Source: IDS-8 sp040902105 | Lineage (GTDB): Bacteria; Pseudomonadota; Gammaproteobacteria; Steroidobacterales; Woeseiaceae | DNA length: 64,000 nt | Direction of reading: 5' to 3' | Assembly: GCA_040902105.1 (NCBI GenBank) | Contig: JBBDXW010000015.1 | Span: 62,001-126,000 of the forward strand | Shown: positions 1 to 8,298 of the stretch, in pieces | Layout: every line of letters begins with the position of its first letter | How positions within the stretch are numbered: the stretch's first letter is position 1 | The notes under the pieces: model-generated | The model's input: only the letters and a program-made list of their open reading frames with translations | Told to the model about the DNA's origin: nothing | Database searches by the model: none | Made by a program: the position numbers and the translations under genes

Positions 1-89
1 ATCGGCGCGCAGGGGAACACAGCCAGCGAACAGGCGCGGGCAGGACGCTAGGCAGCGACGCTCCGAGACAGATTCGATCGGCTCGTCGT

Positions 90-2063
90 TCAGATCGCGT
101 CGAAAACGTACTCGTGCTGCGCGTCACGCATGATGAGCGTCTCTTCCTCGCCATCGCCGGCCACGAATTCCAGCCCCGTTATTCCGGGCACGATGGTCAT
201 GAACGACAACGTGCCGTCGGGGTTCTCGCGTGAGCCGACCTCGCTCCGCCATTCGCCGAAATCGAATGTCGTCATGCCGTCCACGCGCTGCACGCGGATG
301 TCGCCGAGCACCTCGTTGCAATAGTGGCCGGCGAGCGCCGCCGATCCGTTCTTTTCGGCAGGCACGGACAGGAGTTCGAACTCCTTGGCCATGGCAGATT
401 TGTATACCTTTGCGTTCGCCGCGAGCTGCGCGTCCGCTTCGGGCTTGCCGTCGAACAGCACTTCCAGCAGCTTGCGGCGGAATCCCGTGCGGATCAGCCA
501 TCCGGGGTCGCCGTTGGTGAGCACGACCGCGCCGACGCCATGCTCGGGCAGCCACATCATGTCGCTGTGATAACCGATCAGGTCGCCCCCATGGTGCACG
601 ACCGGCGTGCCGTAATACTCGTCCACCATGAGGCCCATGCCGTAATGATGATCCTCGCCGACCGGCACCTTGGGCTTCTGCCGCTCGAGGAGCGCGGCCT
701 CGCCGATGTAGCGCTCGCCGTCCGGCAGCTGGCCTGAGGCGAGCTCCATGGCGACGTACCGGAGCATGTCGTTGACGCTGCTCCAGCCGGCGCCGGCCGG
801 GCGGACCGGGATCGCCGCATCGTTGACGCTCATCAGGGCAACGGCGGGATCGCCGTTGACGTCGACGCTGTGCGGGCGCGCGTGGTTCGCAATTGCCTGC
901 GCCGCGTCGTAGTCGAACGTCGTGGCCGCCATCCCGAGCGGGTCGAATACCTTGCTCTGCATCGCCTTGTCATAGGCCGTGCCGAGCTCGTGCTCGGGAT
1001 GCACCACGTGGGCCGCGACGTACCCGGCCGCCGAGGCCAGCACGTTCGAATACTGGAACATCTCGCCGAACCGCGACGTGGGCTGCATCGTCGCGAGCAA
1101 CTCCATCGAGGACTCCGGCGTGTAGTTGCCGAACTCGAGGATCCATTCCATGTCCTGCCGCGGCAGCCCGGTGCAGGCGCAGACGAGATGCTCGATGAGG
1201 ACCTGTTCCGTCGTCTCTTCGTCACCGAGTCTGAAGCCGGGCATGACCTTGGTGACCGGATCCTTCCAGCCGATCCGGCCATCGTCGACGAGCTTGGCGA
1301 GCAGCAGCGTCGTCAGGCCCTTGGTGTTCGAGGCGATCATGTACAGGGTGTCGCCGTCCACTTTCGCGGGGCGGCCAAGCTCGCGTACGCCGAAGCCGTC
1401 CGAGAACACGACTTCGCCGTCCTGAATGATGCCGACGGAAGTGCCTGGCACGCCGGACACCTCGAGGCCGCGTTCGACGAAGCTCGTGAGCTCGGCAATG
1501 CGCGCATCATCCAGCTCGTGCGCTTCCATGCCCGCGAACGTCTCGCGCTCGTAGCCTTTCGGCAACAGGCTCTCGAACATCAGGCTGATCGCGGCGCTGC
1601 GCTTGCCGCCGACCTCGTCCGCCACGTCGTAGATCCAGACGGTCCACCGCCCATTGGCGAACATGGCGCCGGCGGCGACGCCGCGCCGCTCGTTTGGCGA
1701 CGTCTGGTACTCGAAGCGCTTGTGGCGCGACCAGCCGTTGTCATCCGCCTGCTCGTCGACCAGCTTGAGCGGCCAGTCAGGCTCCTTGTAGGCCGCCCAG
1801 GCCTTGGCGAGTGCGCTTTCGGCGTCTTCGGCCTCGACGTCCACGTAGACGATGTGCGAGCCGCCCTCCGGCGGCGTCATGATCGTGGCGGGTCCCTTGA
1901 TGGATACCGACCAGCCGGCCGGAACCGTGAACGGGTTCCCGGCCACCGTCGATGCCGGCGTGTCCCCGGCAACGGGCTGATCGACGGGGAACTCCGCCGC
2001 CGCGGCGAGCCATGGGAATGCCATCGAAACACAGAGAACTGCCAGACACGTAAACTTGCTCAT
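90..2063 (-). CDS. Exported serine hydrolase, beta-lactamase/class C family
   Basis: 657-residue protein with an N-terminal signal peptide (hydrophobic stretch ending in AAAA at about residue 23), so it should be periplasmic or secreted. After about 190 residues of unassigned N-terminal domain comes a beta-lactamase-type serine hydrolase domain: S-N-T-K (the SxxK nucleophile motif, about residue 245), Y-S-N (about 340) and H-H-G-G (about 490, in the place of KTG). Such proteins act as esterases, DD-peptidases or D-aminopeptidases; the substrate cannot be told from sequence. The ATG is preceded by a GGGGGC ribosome-binding stretch. Codon use matches the GC-rich neighbours. Confidence 0.88.
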   Translation of the reverse strand: MSKFTCLAVLCVSMAFPWLAAAAEFPVDQPVAGDTPASTVAGNPFTVPAGWSVSIKGPATIMTPPEGGSHIVYVDVEAEDAESALAKAWAAYKEPDWPLKLVDEQADDNGWSRHKRFEYQTSPNERRGVAAGAMFANGRWTVWIYDVADEVGGKRSAAISLMFESLLPKGYERETFAGMEAHELDDARIAELTSFVERGLEVSGVPGTSVGIIQDGEVVFSDGFGVRELGRPAKVDGDTLYMIASNTKGLTTLLLAKLVDDGRIGWKDPVTKVMPGFRLGDEETTEQVLIEHLVCACTGLPRQDMEWILEFGNYTPESSMELLATMQPTSRFGEMFQYSNVLASAAGYVAAHVVHPEHELGTAYDKAMQSKVFDPLGMAATTFDYDAAQAIANHARPHSVDVNGDPAVALMSVNDAAIPVRPAGAGWSSVNDMLRYVAMELASGQLPDGERYIGEAALLERQKPKVPVGEDHHYGMGLMVDEYYGTPVVHHGGDLIGYHSDMMWLPEHGVGAVVLTNGDPGWLIRTGFRRKLLEVLFDGKPEADAQLAANAKVYKSAMAKEFELLSVPAEKNGSAALAGHYCNEVLGDIRVQRVDGMTTFDFGEWRSEVGSRENPDGTLSFMTIVPGITGLEFVAGDGEEETLIMRDAQHEYVFDAI

Positions 2064-2230
2064 GTTGCCCCCTCGCGCTTGCGATCCGGATGCCGACCAG
2101 CCGAAGGATAGCCGAAATGCAGCGCATGCCGGGCGGCAGGGAGCGAACAGGTGCAGGTCACGCGTTAAGCAGCGCGGTTAAAGGTCCCATCTCACCACTT
2201 GTCCCCGCAATAATCGGTTCGGCCGTTTAG

Positions 2231-2581
2231 TTACGCCCGATCCCGTCGCCCCAGGCTCTCGGCGAGGAACGCCGACACGAGTGCGTTCATACTGACGCCT
2301 TCCTGCCTGGCGCGAGCCGACAATCGCGCATGCATGCTCTTGGGAATGCGTGCGATGAATTTTCCGCTTGCCGGTTCGCCGGGTGCCGGGATTTCCCTGC
2401 CTGCTGCACGCATCGCGTCGATCCATGCCCTCAAAGCGTCGCTACCGTTGGCCAGCGCCTCTTCGGGTGTTTCGCCGTCCGACATGCAGCCGGGCAGATT
2501 GGGAAACGTGATCAGCCAACCGCCCCCTTCCTCGGCGGTAAGCGGTCGCATCTCGAAAGGATATTCCGGCGCTTTGCTCAT
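2231..2581 (-). CDS. hicB: HicB-type antitoxin
   Basis: 116 residues. The N-terminal half is a HicB partial RNase-H-like domain (GGGWLITFPNLPGCMSDGET pattern, residues 19-38). The C-terminal part is a ribbon-helix-helix segment (FIARIPKSMHARL followed by GVSMNALVSAFLAE) that would bind the operon operator. It starts at an ATG overlapping the hicA stop by four bases, the usual hicA-hicB order and coupling. It should neutralise the HicA mRNA interferase and repress the pair. Confidence 0.9.
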   Translation of the reverse strand: MSKAPEYPFEMRPLTAEEGGGWLITFPNLPGCMSDGETPEEALANGSDALRAWIDAMRAAGREIPAPGEPASGKFIARIPKSMHARLSARARQEGVSMNALVSAFLAESLGRRDRA

Positions 2582-2820
2582 TCACGAGTACCAATGTCGT
2601 CGATTAGGGCAAGGAACTGCGCAATGTAGATTGGCTTGATCGGCCGTCTGTAGGGTATCGAGACAGCAATCTCGGAGCGCGAATGCAGGAACACGAAATG
2701 GCTTCCTCCTGACTTCCGAACTGTCATTCCATAATGACGCGCTACGACCTCGAGCGAACTCATGGTCCAATCCTTCGGACTGGCCCGCATTCGCTTAACA
2801 AGCTTTTCTGCCTTGCTCAC
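2578..2820 (-). CDS. hicA: HicA-type mRNA interferase toxin
   Basis: About 80 residues from a GTG start at 2820; the reading frame is open further upstream, but the conserved part begins with VSKAEKLVKRM. The dsRBD-like HicA fold is visible, with the catalytic-His context K-S-G-G-S-H-F-V-F near residue 45 and the IPYRRPIKPIYI tail. HicA toxins cleave mRNA and are held by HicB, encoded immediately downstream with a four-base overlap. An inverted repeat lies just upstream of the start. All family hallmarks are present, so this pair looks intact. Confidence 0.87.
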   Translation of the reverse strand: MSKAEKLVKRMRASPKDWTMSSLEVVARHYGMTVRKSGGSHFVFLHSRSEIAVSIPYRRPIKPIYIAQFLALIDDIGTRE

Positions 2821-2826
2821 CCCGAT

Positions 2827-2844
2827 GATACTGCCCGTAGTATC
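2827..2844. promoter_or_regulatory. Candidate HicAB operator
   Basis: Perfect inverted repeat with arms GATACT and AGTATC separated by six bases, seven bases upstream of the hicA GTG. Position and symmetry fit autoregulation by the HicB ribbon-helix-helix domain. The binding role is inferred. Confidence 0.5.
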
Positions 2845-3003
2845 CTGTCTCAACCCTCGAGAACGCTCAGAGCAAGTAAAAGGGGGGCTGGCGGGGCGGT
2901 CGACGGGCATTTTTCGGCTAACTGCAGCGAATCGGCATTTATGGTCAGGCCGCGGCCTCGGGGCGATAGTTCATTGATTTGACAAATGGATATTTCTGTA
3001 GGG

Positions 3004-3089
3004 GCGCTGTAGGAGCCCGCCCTGCGGGCGACCTTCGCTGAGACGAAGCGCGATCGCACGGTCGCCCGCAAGGCGGGCTCCTACAGCGC
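3004..3089. repeat. REP-like inverted repeat pair (family 1)
   Basis: Two near-perfect inverted 30-base arms (GCGCTGTAGGAGCCCGCC at the left, its complement GGCGGGCTCCTACAGCGC at the right). Each arm is itself palindromic (GCCCGC..GCGGGC). They sit in the 413-bp gap between hicA and the nuclease gene. A single related unit lies at 38808-38840. This is the layout of a bacterial interspersed mosaic element. Apart from this repeat and the hicA operator I see nothing in the gap. Confidence 0.8.
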
Positions 3090-3233
3090 TTTGATCCTCA
3101 GTCACCCCCCGTTCGGTTCGCGCAACGCGAACGAGGATCGTTTCAGCGCACCTGGCGATGCGCGGCTCGACGCGAACCGATTCCGCCGGTCCCTGCACAA
3201 ATGTCGGCTCCAGTCGCTGCCCGATCGTGCTGG

Positions 3234-3914
3234 TTATCGGCAGATGACTTCACAAGGAATGCCATCGCCGTCGCCGTCAAGCCTGGTGAGTCCACAGGAC
3301 TCGAGATGAAACCGGGCTTCCTCGCAGCTGACCATTTCCCGGCACCAGGTCTTCGAGCCGCATTGAAATGCCTCGGTGGTATCGGCGCTCTTGTTGCGTG
3401 AGCCCCGGCCGGTCCTCCAGTGCCAGGGGCTCAGCCGGTCAGACTCCGGCAAATCCCACAGTCCCCGGCGTTCGCTCCTGGCCGTCCGTTCCAGCTCGTA
3501 CAACTGGACATCGTCGGAGTAAGTTCGGTACACCCACGCCGCTCCGGAGCGAATCATTTCGACGGTCACGTCCATGTCACCTATCACCGGCCGGCCTACC
3601 ACCCGGTTGTACCGGTCGACGACCTGGACGCGGACGGTGAGACTCTTTTGAAAAGTCAGGTTGGCGAGTTGCTGTCGTGATCGGCTGGCGTAGGGCTGCC
3701 CCCGTTCGGGCGCATCGATTTCCGCGACGCGAATTTTTACCTGCCGCTGGTCCGGTGTGAGCAACGTAAACGTATCCCCGTCCGCGATCCCGACGACGAG
3801 ACCTTCAACGGTTTCTGCTAATAAATTACTGCATGCCAGCACCAGTAGCATGCAGGAAACGACTGGTGAAAGGCGCCGCTTGCGCCTGGCGCGGACCGGA
3901 GGATTCGTTACCAC
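3234..3914 (-). CDS. Exported thermonuclease-like (SNase) protein with Excalibur domain
   Basis: About 226 residues from a GTG at 3914. This start gives a normal signal peptide: basic n-region RARRKRR, hydrophobic core, A-E cleavage. An ATG at 3851 is a shorter alternative, and the frame stays open upstream to 4523 without protein-like content. The SNase fold shows VVGIADGDTFTL, IRVAEIDAPE and the WVYRTYSDD/LWDLPE region. The C-terminal 35 residues are a Cys-rich Excalibur (calcium-binding) domain with D-G-D-G-D-G-I-P-C. A secreted, Ca-dependent nuclease is likely. Divergent from the M20 peptidase gene. Confidence 0.82.
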   Translation of the reverse strand: MVTNPPVRARRKRRLSPVVSCMLLVLACSNLLAETVEGLVVGIADGDTFTLLTPDQRQVKIRVAEIDAPERGQPYASRSRQQLANLTFQKSLTVRVQVVDRYNRVVGRPVIGDMDVTVEMIRSGAAWVYRTYSDDVQLYELERTARSERRGLWDLPESDRLSPWHWRTGRGSRNKSADTTEAFQCGSKTWCREMVSCEEARFHLESCGLTRLDGDGDGIPCEVICR

Positions 3915-4151
3915 TGTATTGCCGGCTTCCGCTCGATCTCCGGGCCGTGGTGAGAGAGCAAAAACAAGCCAGTGGAGGGGAAACCAGCAGGGTTCATCGC
4001 GGAACCTCTTTTTAACGCCGGCGGACAGCGTACCGGGCGTATCGAGTTGGCCAAGGAACCCCGTCACGGTTGTGGCGGGCCGGCGGTTGAGGAAAGCCTG
4101 CCGTTTGCGTTTACACTGGCCCATCCACGCCCAACGAATGGAATTTGCCGG

Positions 4152-5717
4152 ATGTTCCGACCACGTGCGAAGTTGCGAGCAAGGAGGATCGCTGTGGTTG
4201 CGGTTTTCCTGTTGTCGCTTGTCGCTGCCCCCACGGCGATGGCGGAGACCGATGTCGCAACGGTGCAGGCGGCGATCGACGCCTGGCGCGCGGATCGGGA
4301 AGCGGCCATCCTCGAGGATTTCGTCGAGCTGCTGTCGATCCCGAACGTTGCGTCCAGCTTGCCGGACATGGAGCGCAACGCCGCTCACATCGTCGGATTG
4401 CTCGAACAACGGGGCTTCAGCACCCGGCGCCTCAGCGCCGGCGGCGCGCCATACATCTACGCCGAGCTGTCCGTGCCCGGTGCTGCCGAGACCATACTTA
4501 TATATGCGCACTTCGACGGCCAACCAGTGCAGGAGGAGGACTGGGCCTATCCGCCCTTTTCGCCCACCTTACTGGACGCACCGCTCCCGGCCGGCGGCAA
4601 GCCTATCGATCTCGAGAAAGTCGACGGGCACTTCGACCCCGAGTGGCGCCTGTACGCGCGCTCGGCCGGCGACGACAAGATGCCGATCGTCGCGCTCATG
4701 CATACGCTGGATGCGCTCGCGGCGAACGATATCGAACTGTCGGTGAACCTGAAGCTCCTGCTCGACGGCGAGGAAGAGCGGGGCTCGCCGACGGTCGGTC
4801 GGATCATCGACGAGCACAAGGATCTGCTCGATGCGGATGTCCTCTTGTTCTGCGACGGGCCGATGCATGCCTCCCGCCGCACGCAGCTCGTGTTCGGCGT
4901 GCGCGGCGATGTAACCGTCGACATCACGACCTACGGCGCTACGCGGCCACTGCATTCCGGGCACTACGGGAACTGGGCGCCGAACCCGATCATGCAGCTC
5001 GCCCGGTTGCTCGTCAGCATGCGCGACGACACCGGCCGCATCCTGATCGACGGCTACTACGACGATGTCGTGCCGCTTGGCGAACTGGAGCGGGATGCTG
5101 TCGCGAACATGCCCGACACGACCGAAACACTGAAGGACGAGCTGTCGGTGCATACCCCGGAGGGCGGCGGCGAGCCCCTGGAGGCGCTGATCGCAGAGCC
5201 TGCAGTCAACGTTCGCGGCGTACACGCCGGCGGTGTCGGCGAGAAGGGCCGTAACGTCATCGTCTCGTCCGCGACGGCGTCGCTCGACTTGAGGCTCGTC
5301 CCGGACCAGACGCCGGCGCGGGTACGCGAGCTGCTGGAATCGCACGTGGCCGGGGAAGGGTTCCATATCGTTCATGAAGAACCATCGGCGGCCACGCTCC
5401 GCGCGCATGCACGGGTGGCAAAGCTCGACTGGGGATCCGGCTATCCCGCTTTGCGAACGCCGCTCGACGATCCGATGGCTGCACGGCTCACCCGGCTCAT
5501 GCGCCGCATCGCACCGGACCTCATTGTGACGCCGTCGATGGGCGGCAGCCTGCCGCTGCACGAATTCGGCAGCCGGCTGTCCGCACCGATCGTCATCCTG
5601 CCGCTCGCGAACCACGACAACAACCAGCATGCGGAGAACGAGAACATCCGCCTGCAAAATCTGTGGGATGCGATGCGGATCTACGGGGCGGTGCTGGCGG
5701 CGTTCGGGGAGCGGTAG
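4152..5717 (+). CDS. Exported M20-family zinc metallopeptidase
   Basis: 521 residues from ATG 4152, which opens a signal peptide (RARR n-region, hydrophobic core, AMAE). The frame is open upstream to 3972, but that part overlaps the divergent nuclease promoter and is not protein-like. M20 metal-site motifs are visible: YAHFDGQPV (His and Asp), S-A-G-D-D-K, D-G-E-E-E-R-G (bridging Glu and general base), and the dimerisation-domain HSGHYGNWAPNP. The last metal His lies in a motif near the C-terminus. The family removes amino acids or dipeptides from peptides; a periplasmic dipeptidase/carboxypeptidase role is likely. Confidence 0.88.
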   Translation: MFRPRAKLRARRIAVVAVFLLSLVAAPTAMAETDVATVQAAIDAWRADREAAILEDFVELLSIPNVASSLPDMERNAAHIVGLLEQRGFSTRRLSAGGAPYIYAELSVPGAAETILIYAHFDGQPVQEEDWAYPPFSPTLLDAPLPAGGKPIDLEKVDGHFDPEWRLYARSAGDDKMPIVALMHTLDALAANDIELSVNLKLLLDGEEERGSPTVGRIIDEHKDLLDADVLLFCDGPMHASRRTQLVFGVRGDVTVDITTYGATRPLHSGHYGNWAPNPIMQLARLLVSMRDDTGRILIDGYYDDVVPLGELERDAVANMPDTTETLKDELSVHTPEGGGEPLEALIAEPAVNVRGVHAGGVGEKGRNVIVSSATASLDLRLVPDQTPARVRELLESHVAGEGFHIVHEEPSAATLRAHARVAKLDWGSGYPALRTPLDDPMAARLTRLMRRIAPDLIVTPSMGGSLPLHEFGSRLSAPIVILPLANHDNNQHAENENIRLQNLWDAMRIYGAVLAAFGER

Positions 5718-5774
5718 GCTGGCGCGGGGCGTACTCCACTACGTCCGTGTGGTTGCAGCTTCGTCAAGCTCCAT

Positions 5775-6065
5775 TCACAGGTCGACGGCTTCTTTAAGAA
5801 TTGCCTCGCGCAGGTGGGGATTCAGCTCGTGCTCCGGGATCACATCCGGACGCCTGCCTGTAATCTCGGCAAGGCGCTCCGTCAGGGGCAGCCGTTGGCG
5901 GAAAAGGTCATAGCCCCGTGGAAAGTCGACGAGAAAGTCCACGTCGCTGTCCGGCCGCTCCTCGCGGCGTGCGACGGATCCAAAGACCCGAATTCGACGC
6001 GCCCCGAATTCTCTGCGGGCGCTCTCGATTGCGTTTCTCTTGGCATGAAGGCTATCAAGCAGCAT
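5775..6065 (-). CDS. Orphan MNT-type nucleotidyltransferase (MntA-like)
   Basis: About 96 residues from ATG 6065; an open extension upstream to 6152 does not look like protein. It shows the minimal nucleotidyltransferase motif G-S-V-A-R, then P-D-S-D-V-D-F, and a helical tail (REAILKEAVDL). MNT proteins usually pair with a HEPN RNase toxin, which they AMPylate. No HEPN gene is adjacent: the flank holds a truncated HigA-like gene instead. It may be a leftover antitoxin or act on a partner elsewhere. Confidence 0.78.
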   Translation of the reverse strand: MLLDSLHAKRNAIESARREFGARRIRVFGSVARREERPDSDVDFLVDFPRGYDLFRQRLPLTERLAEITGRRPDVIPEHELNPHLREAILKEAVDL

Positions 6066-6148
6066 GACGTCGTGCCCACTCACTGTTTTCCGCGACAGGC
6101 TGTTGATTGTACCGCGGTTCACCAGGCGTCGAAGCCAGTTTTCGTTCC

Positions 6149-6376
6149 TCAATCCAGTGCGACGAGCTGCTGGTCCATGCGGAATTTTATCGCCTCGATC
6201 GGATCAGGGGGATCCATCGGATAGTGCCGCGCCTCGTAGGCATCGATCAGCGTCGCGAGCACGTCAAGGCGGTCGCCGTCCGGTGTGCCACCCTTTGCTC
6301 CCCAAAGCCGATCGACCTCTGCCAGACTCCTTTCATAGTCTTTTTCCGAACGGATCGGCTTCAATTCATTCTTCAT
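6149..6376 (-). pseudogene. Truncated HigA-type antitoxin
   Basis: 75 residues matching the N-terminal part of the long HigA antitoxins (acidic, with the pattern DRLWGAK, GDRLDVLATLI, YEARHYPMDPPDPIEAIKFRM). The frame stops right after FRMDQQ, exactly where the XRE helix-turn-helix should follow, so the DNA-binding domain is missing. The ATG overlaps the end of a higB-like toxin remnant, preserving the original higB-higA order. Confidence 0.75.
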
Positions 6377-6480
6377 GGTTCACTTCTCTTACGTTAATGC
6401 GGTCATATTCCTCGTGGGTGCCGATCCACTTGATGTATAGGCAGGATTCTGACCGCAACCAGACAGTGTGCGTCGCGGCG
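6373..6480 (-). pseudogene. HigB-type toxin remnant (3' end only)
   Basis: Reading the minus strand into the higA fragment, a short frame encodes WLRSESCLYIKWIGTHEEY and ends NVREVNHEE-stop. This is the typical C-terminus of HigB/RelE-type toxins, overlapping the higA start. No toxin sequence is recognisable further upstream, so the toxin has lost its N-terminal half. Confidence 0.6.
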
Positions 6481-6548
6481 AGCGCCGCAAGCGACAGCCA
6501 GAATGTTGCGGTGCCTGGTCGGCGTCACGGCGAGCCGGATGTTCTGTC

Positions 6549-6604
6549 ACGCTTCCGCGGAAACATTTCCTCGAAACAACTTGAGAGAGGGAAGCCAAGT
6601 TCGT
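6549..6604. repeat. 56-bp dispersed repeat, copy 1
   Basis: Contains TTCCGCGGAAACATTTCCTC and CAACTTGAGAGAGG. It matches 9643-9698 in the same orientation with only a few substitutions. Copy 1 lies between the higB remnant and hicB; copy 2 begins just beyond the 3' end of an alkaline phosphatase remnant and extends into it. Function unknown. Confidence 0.65.
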
Positions 6605-6698
6605 TTCATATCGCCCGCGGGATCTCCGGCCTGCCACCCGAAGACCTTCATCATGATGCCACCATTGTCCCAGCTCGCGGCAAGTTCCCGTATTGCTG

Positions 6699-6911
6699 TT
6701 ACGCGTACTGCAGGCGGCCTTTGGGCTCCGGAACTGTTCTGCCCAGTTCCGTTGCCGTAGCGATCCATTCCTGCATTGCCACCTCGGCGTTAGCGGCCGC
6801 TTCTTGATAGCTCCGTCTATCCGCCATACAGCCCGGGAGTTCAGGTACTTCTGCAACGAAGCAATCGTCTGCCTCGCTCCAGAATATGATGATTTCATAG
6901 CGGCTGGTCAT
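6699..6911 (-). CDS. hicB: HicB-type antitoxin, short form
   Basis: 70 residues from ATG 6911 (a second ATG lies three bases upstream). HicB core: EIIIFWSEADDCFVAEVPEL then PGCMADRRSYQEA. Unlike the copy at 2231 it has no ribbon-helix-helix tail, so it is the one-domain type that often partners short HicA proteins. Its coupled toxin gene immediately upstream is frameshifted. The antitoxin may therefore persist without an active toxin. Confidence 0.8.
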   Translation of the reverse strand: MTSRYEIIIFWSEADDCFVAEVPELPGCMADRRSYQEAAANAEVAMQEWIATATELGRTVPEPKGRLQYA

Positions 6912-7142
6912 CATTCGCTCCAAGGCGGTCGAACCTGCCTTACCTGATAGGGCTTCGCTTTTGACCCTCGGGGCTGCAGGTTCATTATCTCGATCACGCC
7001 CTCCTTCCAAAAGACGTGGGTGACTGCCACTTATACGCTGCGAAAAGCCCAATGCATGCAGCAAGTTTAGCAAATCCGAAAACGCCAAGTTTGCGTCCGA
7101 CCGCCCGCCCAGGACCATCTCCAGGACTTTTCGCTGCCGCAC
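6911..7142 (-). pseudogene. hicA: Frameshifted hicA toxin gene
   Basis: From GTG 7142 the frame reads VRQRKVLEMVLGGRSDAN and FSDLLNLLHALGFSQRISGSH, a HicA N-terminus up to the catalytic His. Directly after it a one-base change shifts the frame. The rest continues in another frame as HVFWKEGVIEIMNLQPRG, then KAKPYQVRQVR, ending in a TGA that overlaps the hicB ATG. Both halves are well conserved, so the break is recent or a sequencing error. Confidence 0.75.
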
Positions 7143-7419
7143 TGCCAGGCACGACAAACCTCCATGCATGTAAAGGGGGTACTGCATGGAAGTCTGGAAC
7201 GTACGTCGAGGCACGAATGTGTGCTGATTTTGCGGTTATGCTCAGAGGTGCGACCGGTCGATGGAGGCCACGGTCATCCCGGGGAGCGAAGGCTCGGTCG
7301 TGCCGGCCGCGCGTTTACGCGGGTGTTACAGTGGCACGCCGAGGATGCCGTATACAAACCACAGGCGCAGATCACCGATCGGGGCTCGGCCGGCAAGTAG
7401 CGCGCTCGATCGCGTATCC
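7143..7419. other. Gap without recognisable gene
   Basis: 277 bp between the hicA remnant and the AbiEii gene. Frames are open on the plus strand but are Arg/Ser-rich and not protein-like. I see no motif or repeat here. Confidence 0.4.
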
Positions 7420-8298
7420 TTATCTGGCGTGTGCTTCGGACTGCTCATCGATCCCCGTAGCCAGATTAGGCAGCAGGTCGCGGTACAGACGCCTGTCAGC
7501 GAACAGTTTCGTCGATCCTCGCATCATGTCGGCCAGAAACTCGCTCTCGTCCCCAAGATCAATCTCTCGTTGAACAAATGCCCTTACCGTATCGAGAGCG
7601 AGCCCGCGTGCCAGTGACGCGAGGTCGCGTCCTGCAAGTCGCGCGCCGATCGTTCCCATCTCGAGGTCTCCTTCGTACAGCGCCGGGTCGTCATAAACGC
7701 GGGTATCGTTGCCGTCCAACAGCGTGTAATAGCTCATGGCATAGGCGACGTCTTGCGCATCAGTTCTCTTGTAGTGTTTCCGATCACACCAACTGATGAT
7801 CTTGATCATAATCAAGACGGCTGGATGAACAATCTTCAGATCCAGTACAGGACTATCGTCGATGCGGCACATTACCGCAGTCTCCAGCGCTTCCTGGAAT
7901 CCCAGTATCGAGATCTCTTTCTCGGGTTCATCCGGCCAACGGTACTTGCCGTCGTCTCCGGCGATTGCACCGAAAGGAATGATGTCGACCCAAAGATCGG
8001 AAGCGGGCAGCTTGAGGCGGTGAGCAGATCTGGTTGGTGAAAAACCGTACTCTCCTATCAGCGCTTCAGTGATTGCCGAGAACGTAGCCCAATCCTCGAC
8101 ATGGACGGCAAAGTCAATGTCAGCAGTTGCGCGGGCGATCTTTACGTTGAACGCGGCCTGGTACACCATGTCACGCGCAGTTGCGCCAACGACCAGCCAA
8201 TCGACGCCAACCGATTCCGTGGCAGCATGGATGTCATGATAGATCGTCCGGGTGATCGGGTTAATCTTGCCGGCGATCGATAGCGATGTACTTCTCAT
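7420..8298 (-). CDS. AbiEii-like nucleotidyltransferase toxin
   Basis: 292 residues with an N-terminal nucleotidyltransferase fold. WLVVGATARDMVY carries the G-x-x-x-R-D signature and TADIDFAVHV the paired Asp residues; a third Asp sits in LWVDIIPFG. The C-terminal half is helical (FLADMMRGSTKLFADRRLYRDLLP). This fits the AbiEii/AbiGii toxin family of type IV TA systems, which transfer nucleotides to RNA targets. It overlaps the 3' end of the upstream AbiEi-like gene by 38 bp, the expected antitoxin-then-toxin order. Confidence 0.8.
   Translation of the reverse strand: MRSTSLSIAGKINPITRTIYHDIHAATESVGVDWLVVGATARDMVYQAAFNVKIARATADIDFAVHVEDWATFSAITEALIGEYGFSPTRSAHRLKLPASDLWVDIIPFGAIAGDDGKYRWPDEPEKEISILGFQEALETAVMCRIDDSPVLDLKIVHPAVLIMIKIISWCDRKHYKRTDAQDVAYAMSYYTLLDGNDTRVYDDPALYEGDLEMGTIGARLAGRDLASLARGLALDTVRAFVQREIDLGDESEFLADMMRGSTKLFADRRLYRDLLPNLATGIDEQSEAHAR

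Noticed and set aside
870..2111. Long open plus-strand frame opposite the serine hydrolase
   Set aside because: Composition is Arg/His/Ala-rich without motifs. It is the complementary shadow of a clearly real gene in GC-rich DNA.
3004..3089. Rho-independent terminator for the nuclease gene
   Set aside because: The arms are long, no T-tract follows, and a related unit appears at 38808; a REP-type repeat is more likely.
3914..4523. N-terminal extension of the SNase-like protein
   Set aside because: The open frame overlaps the divergent M20 gene and lacks protein-like content; the signal peptide begins near 3914.
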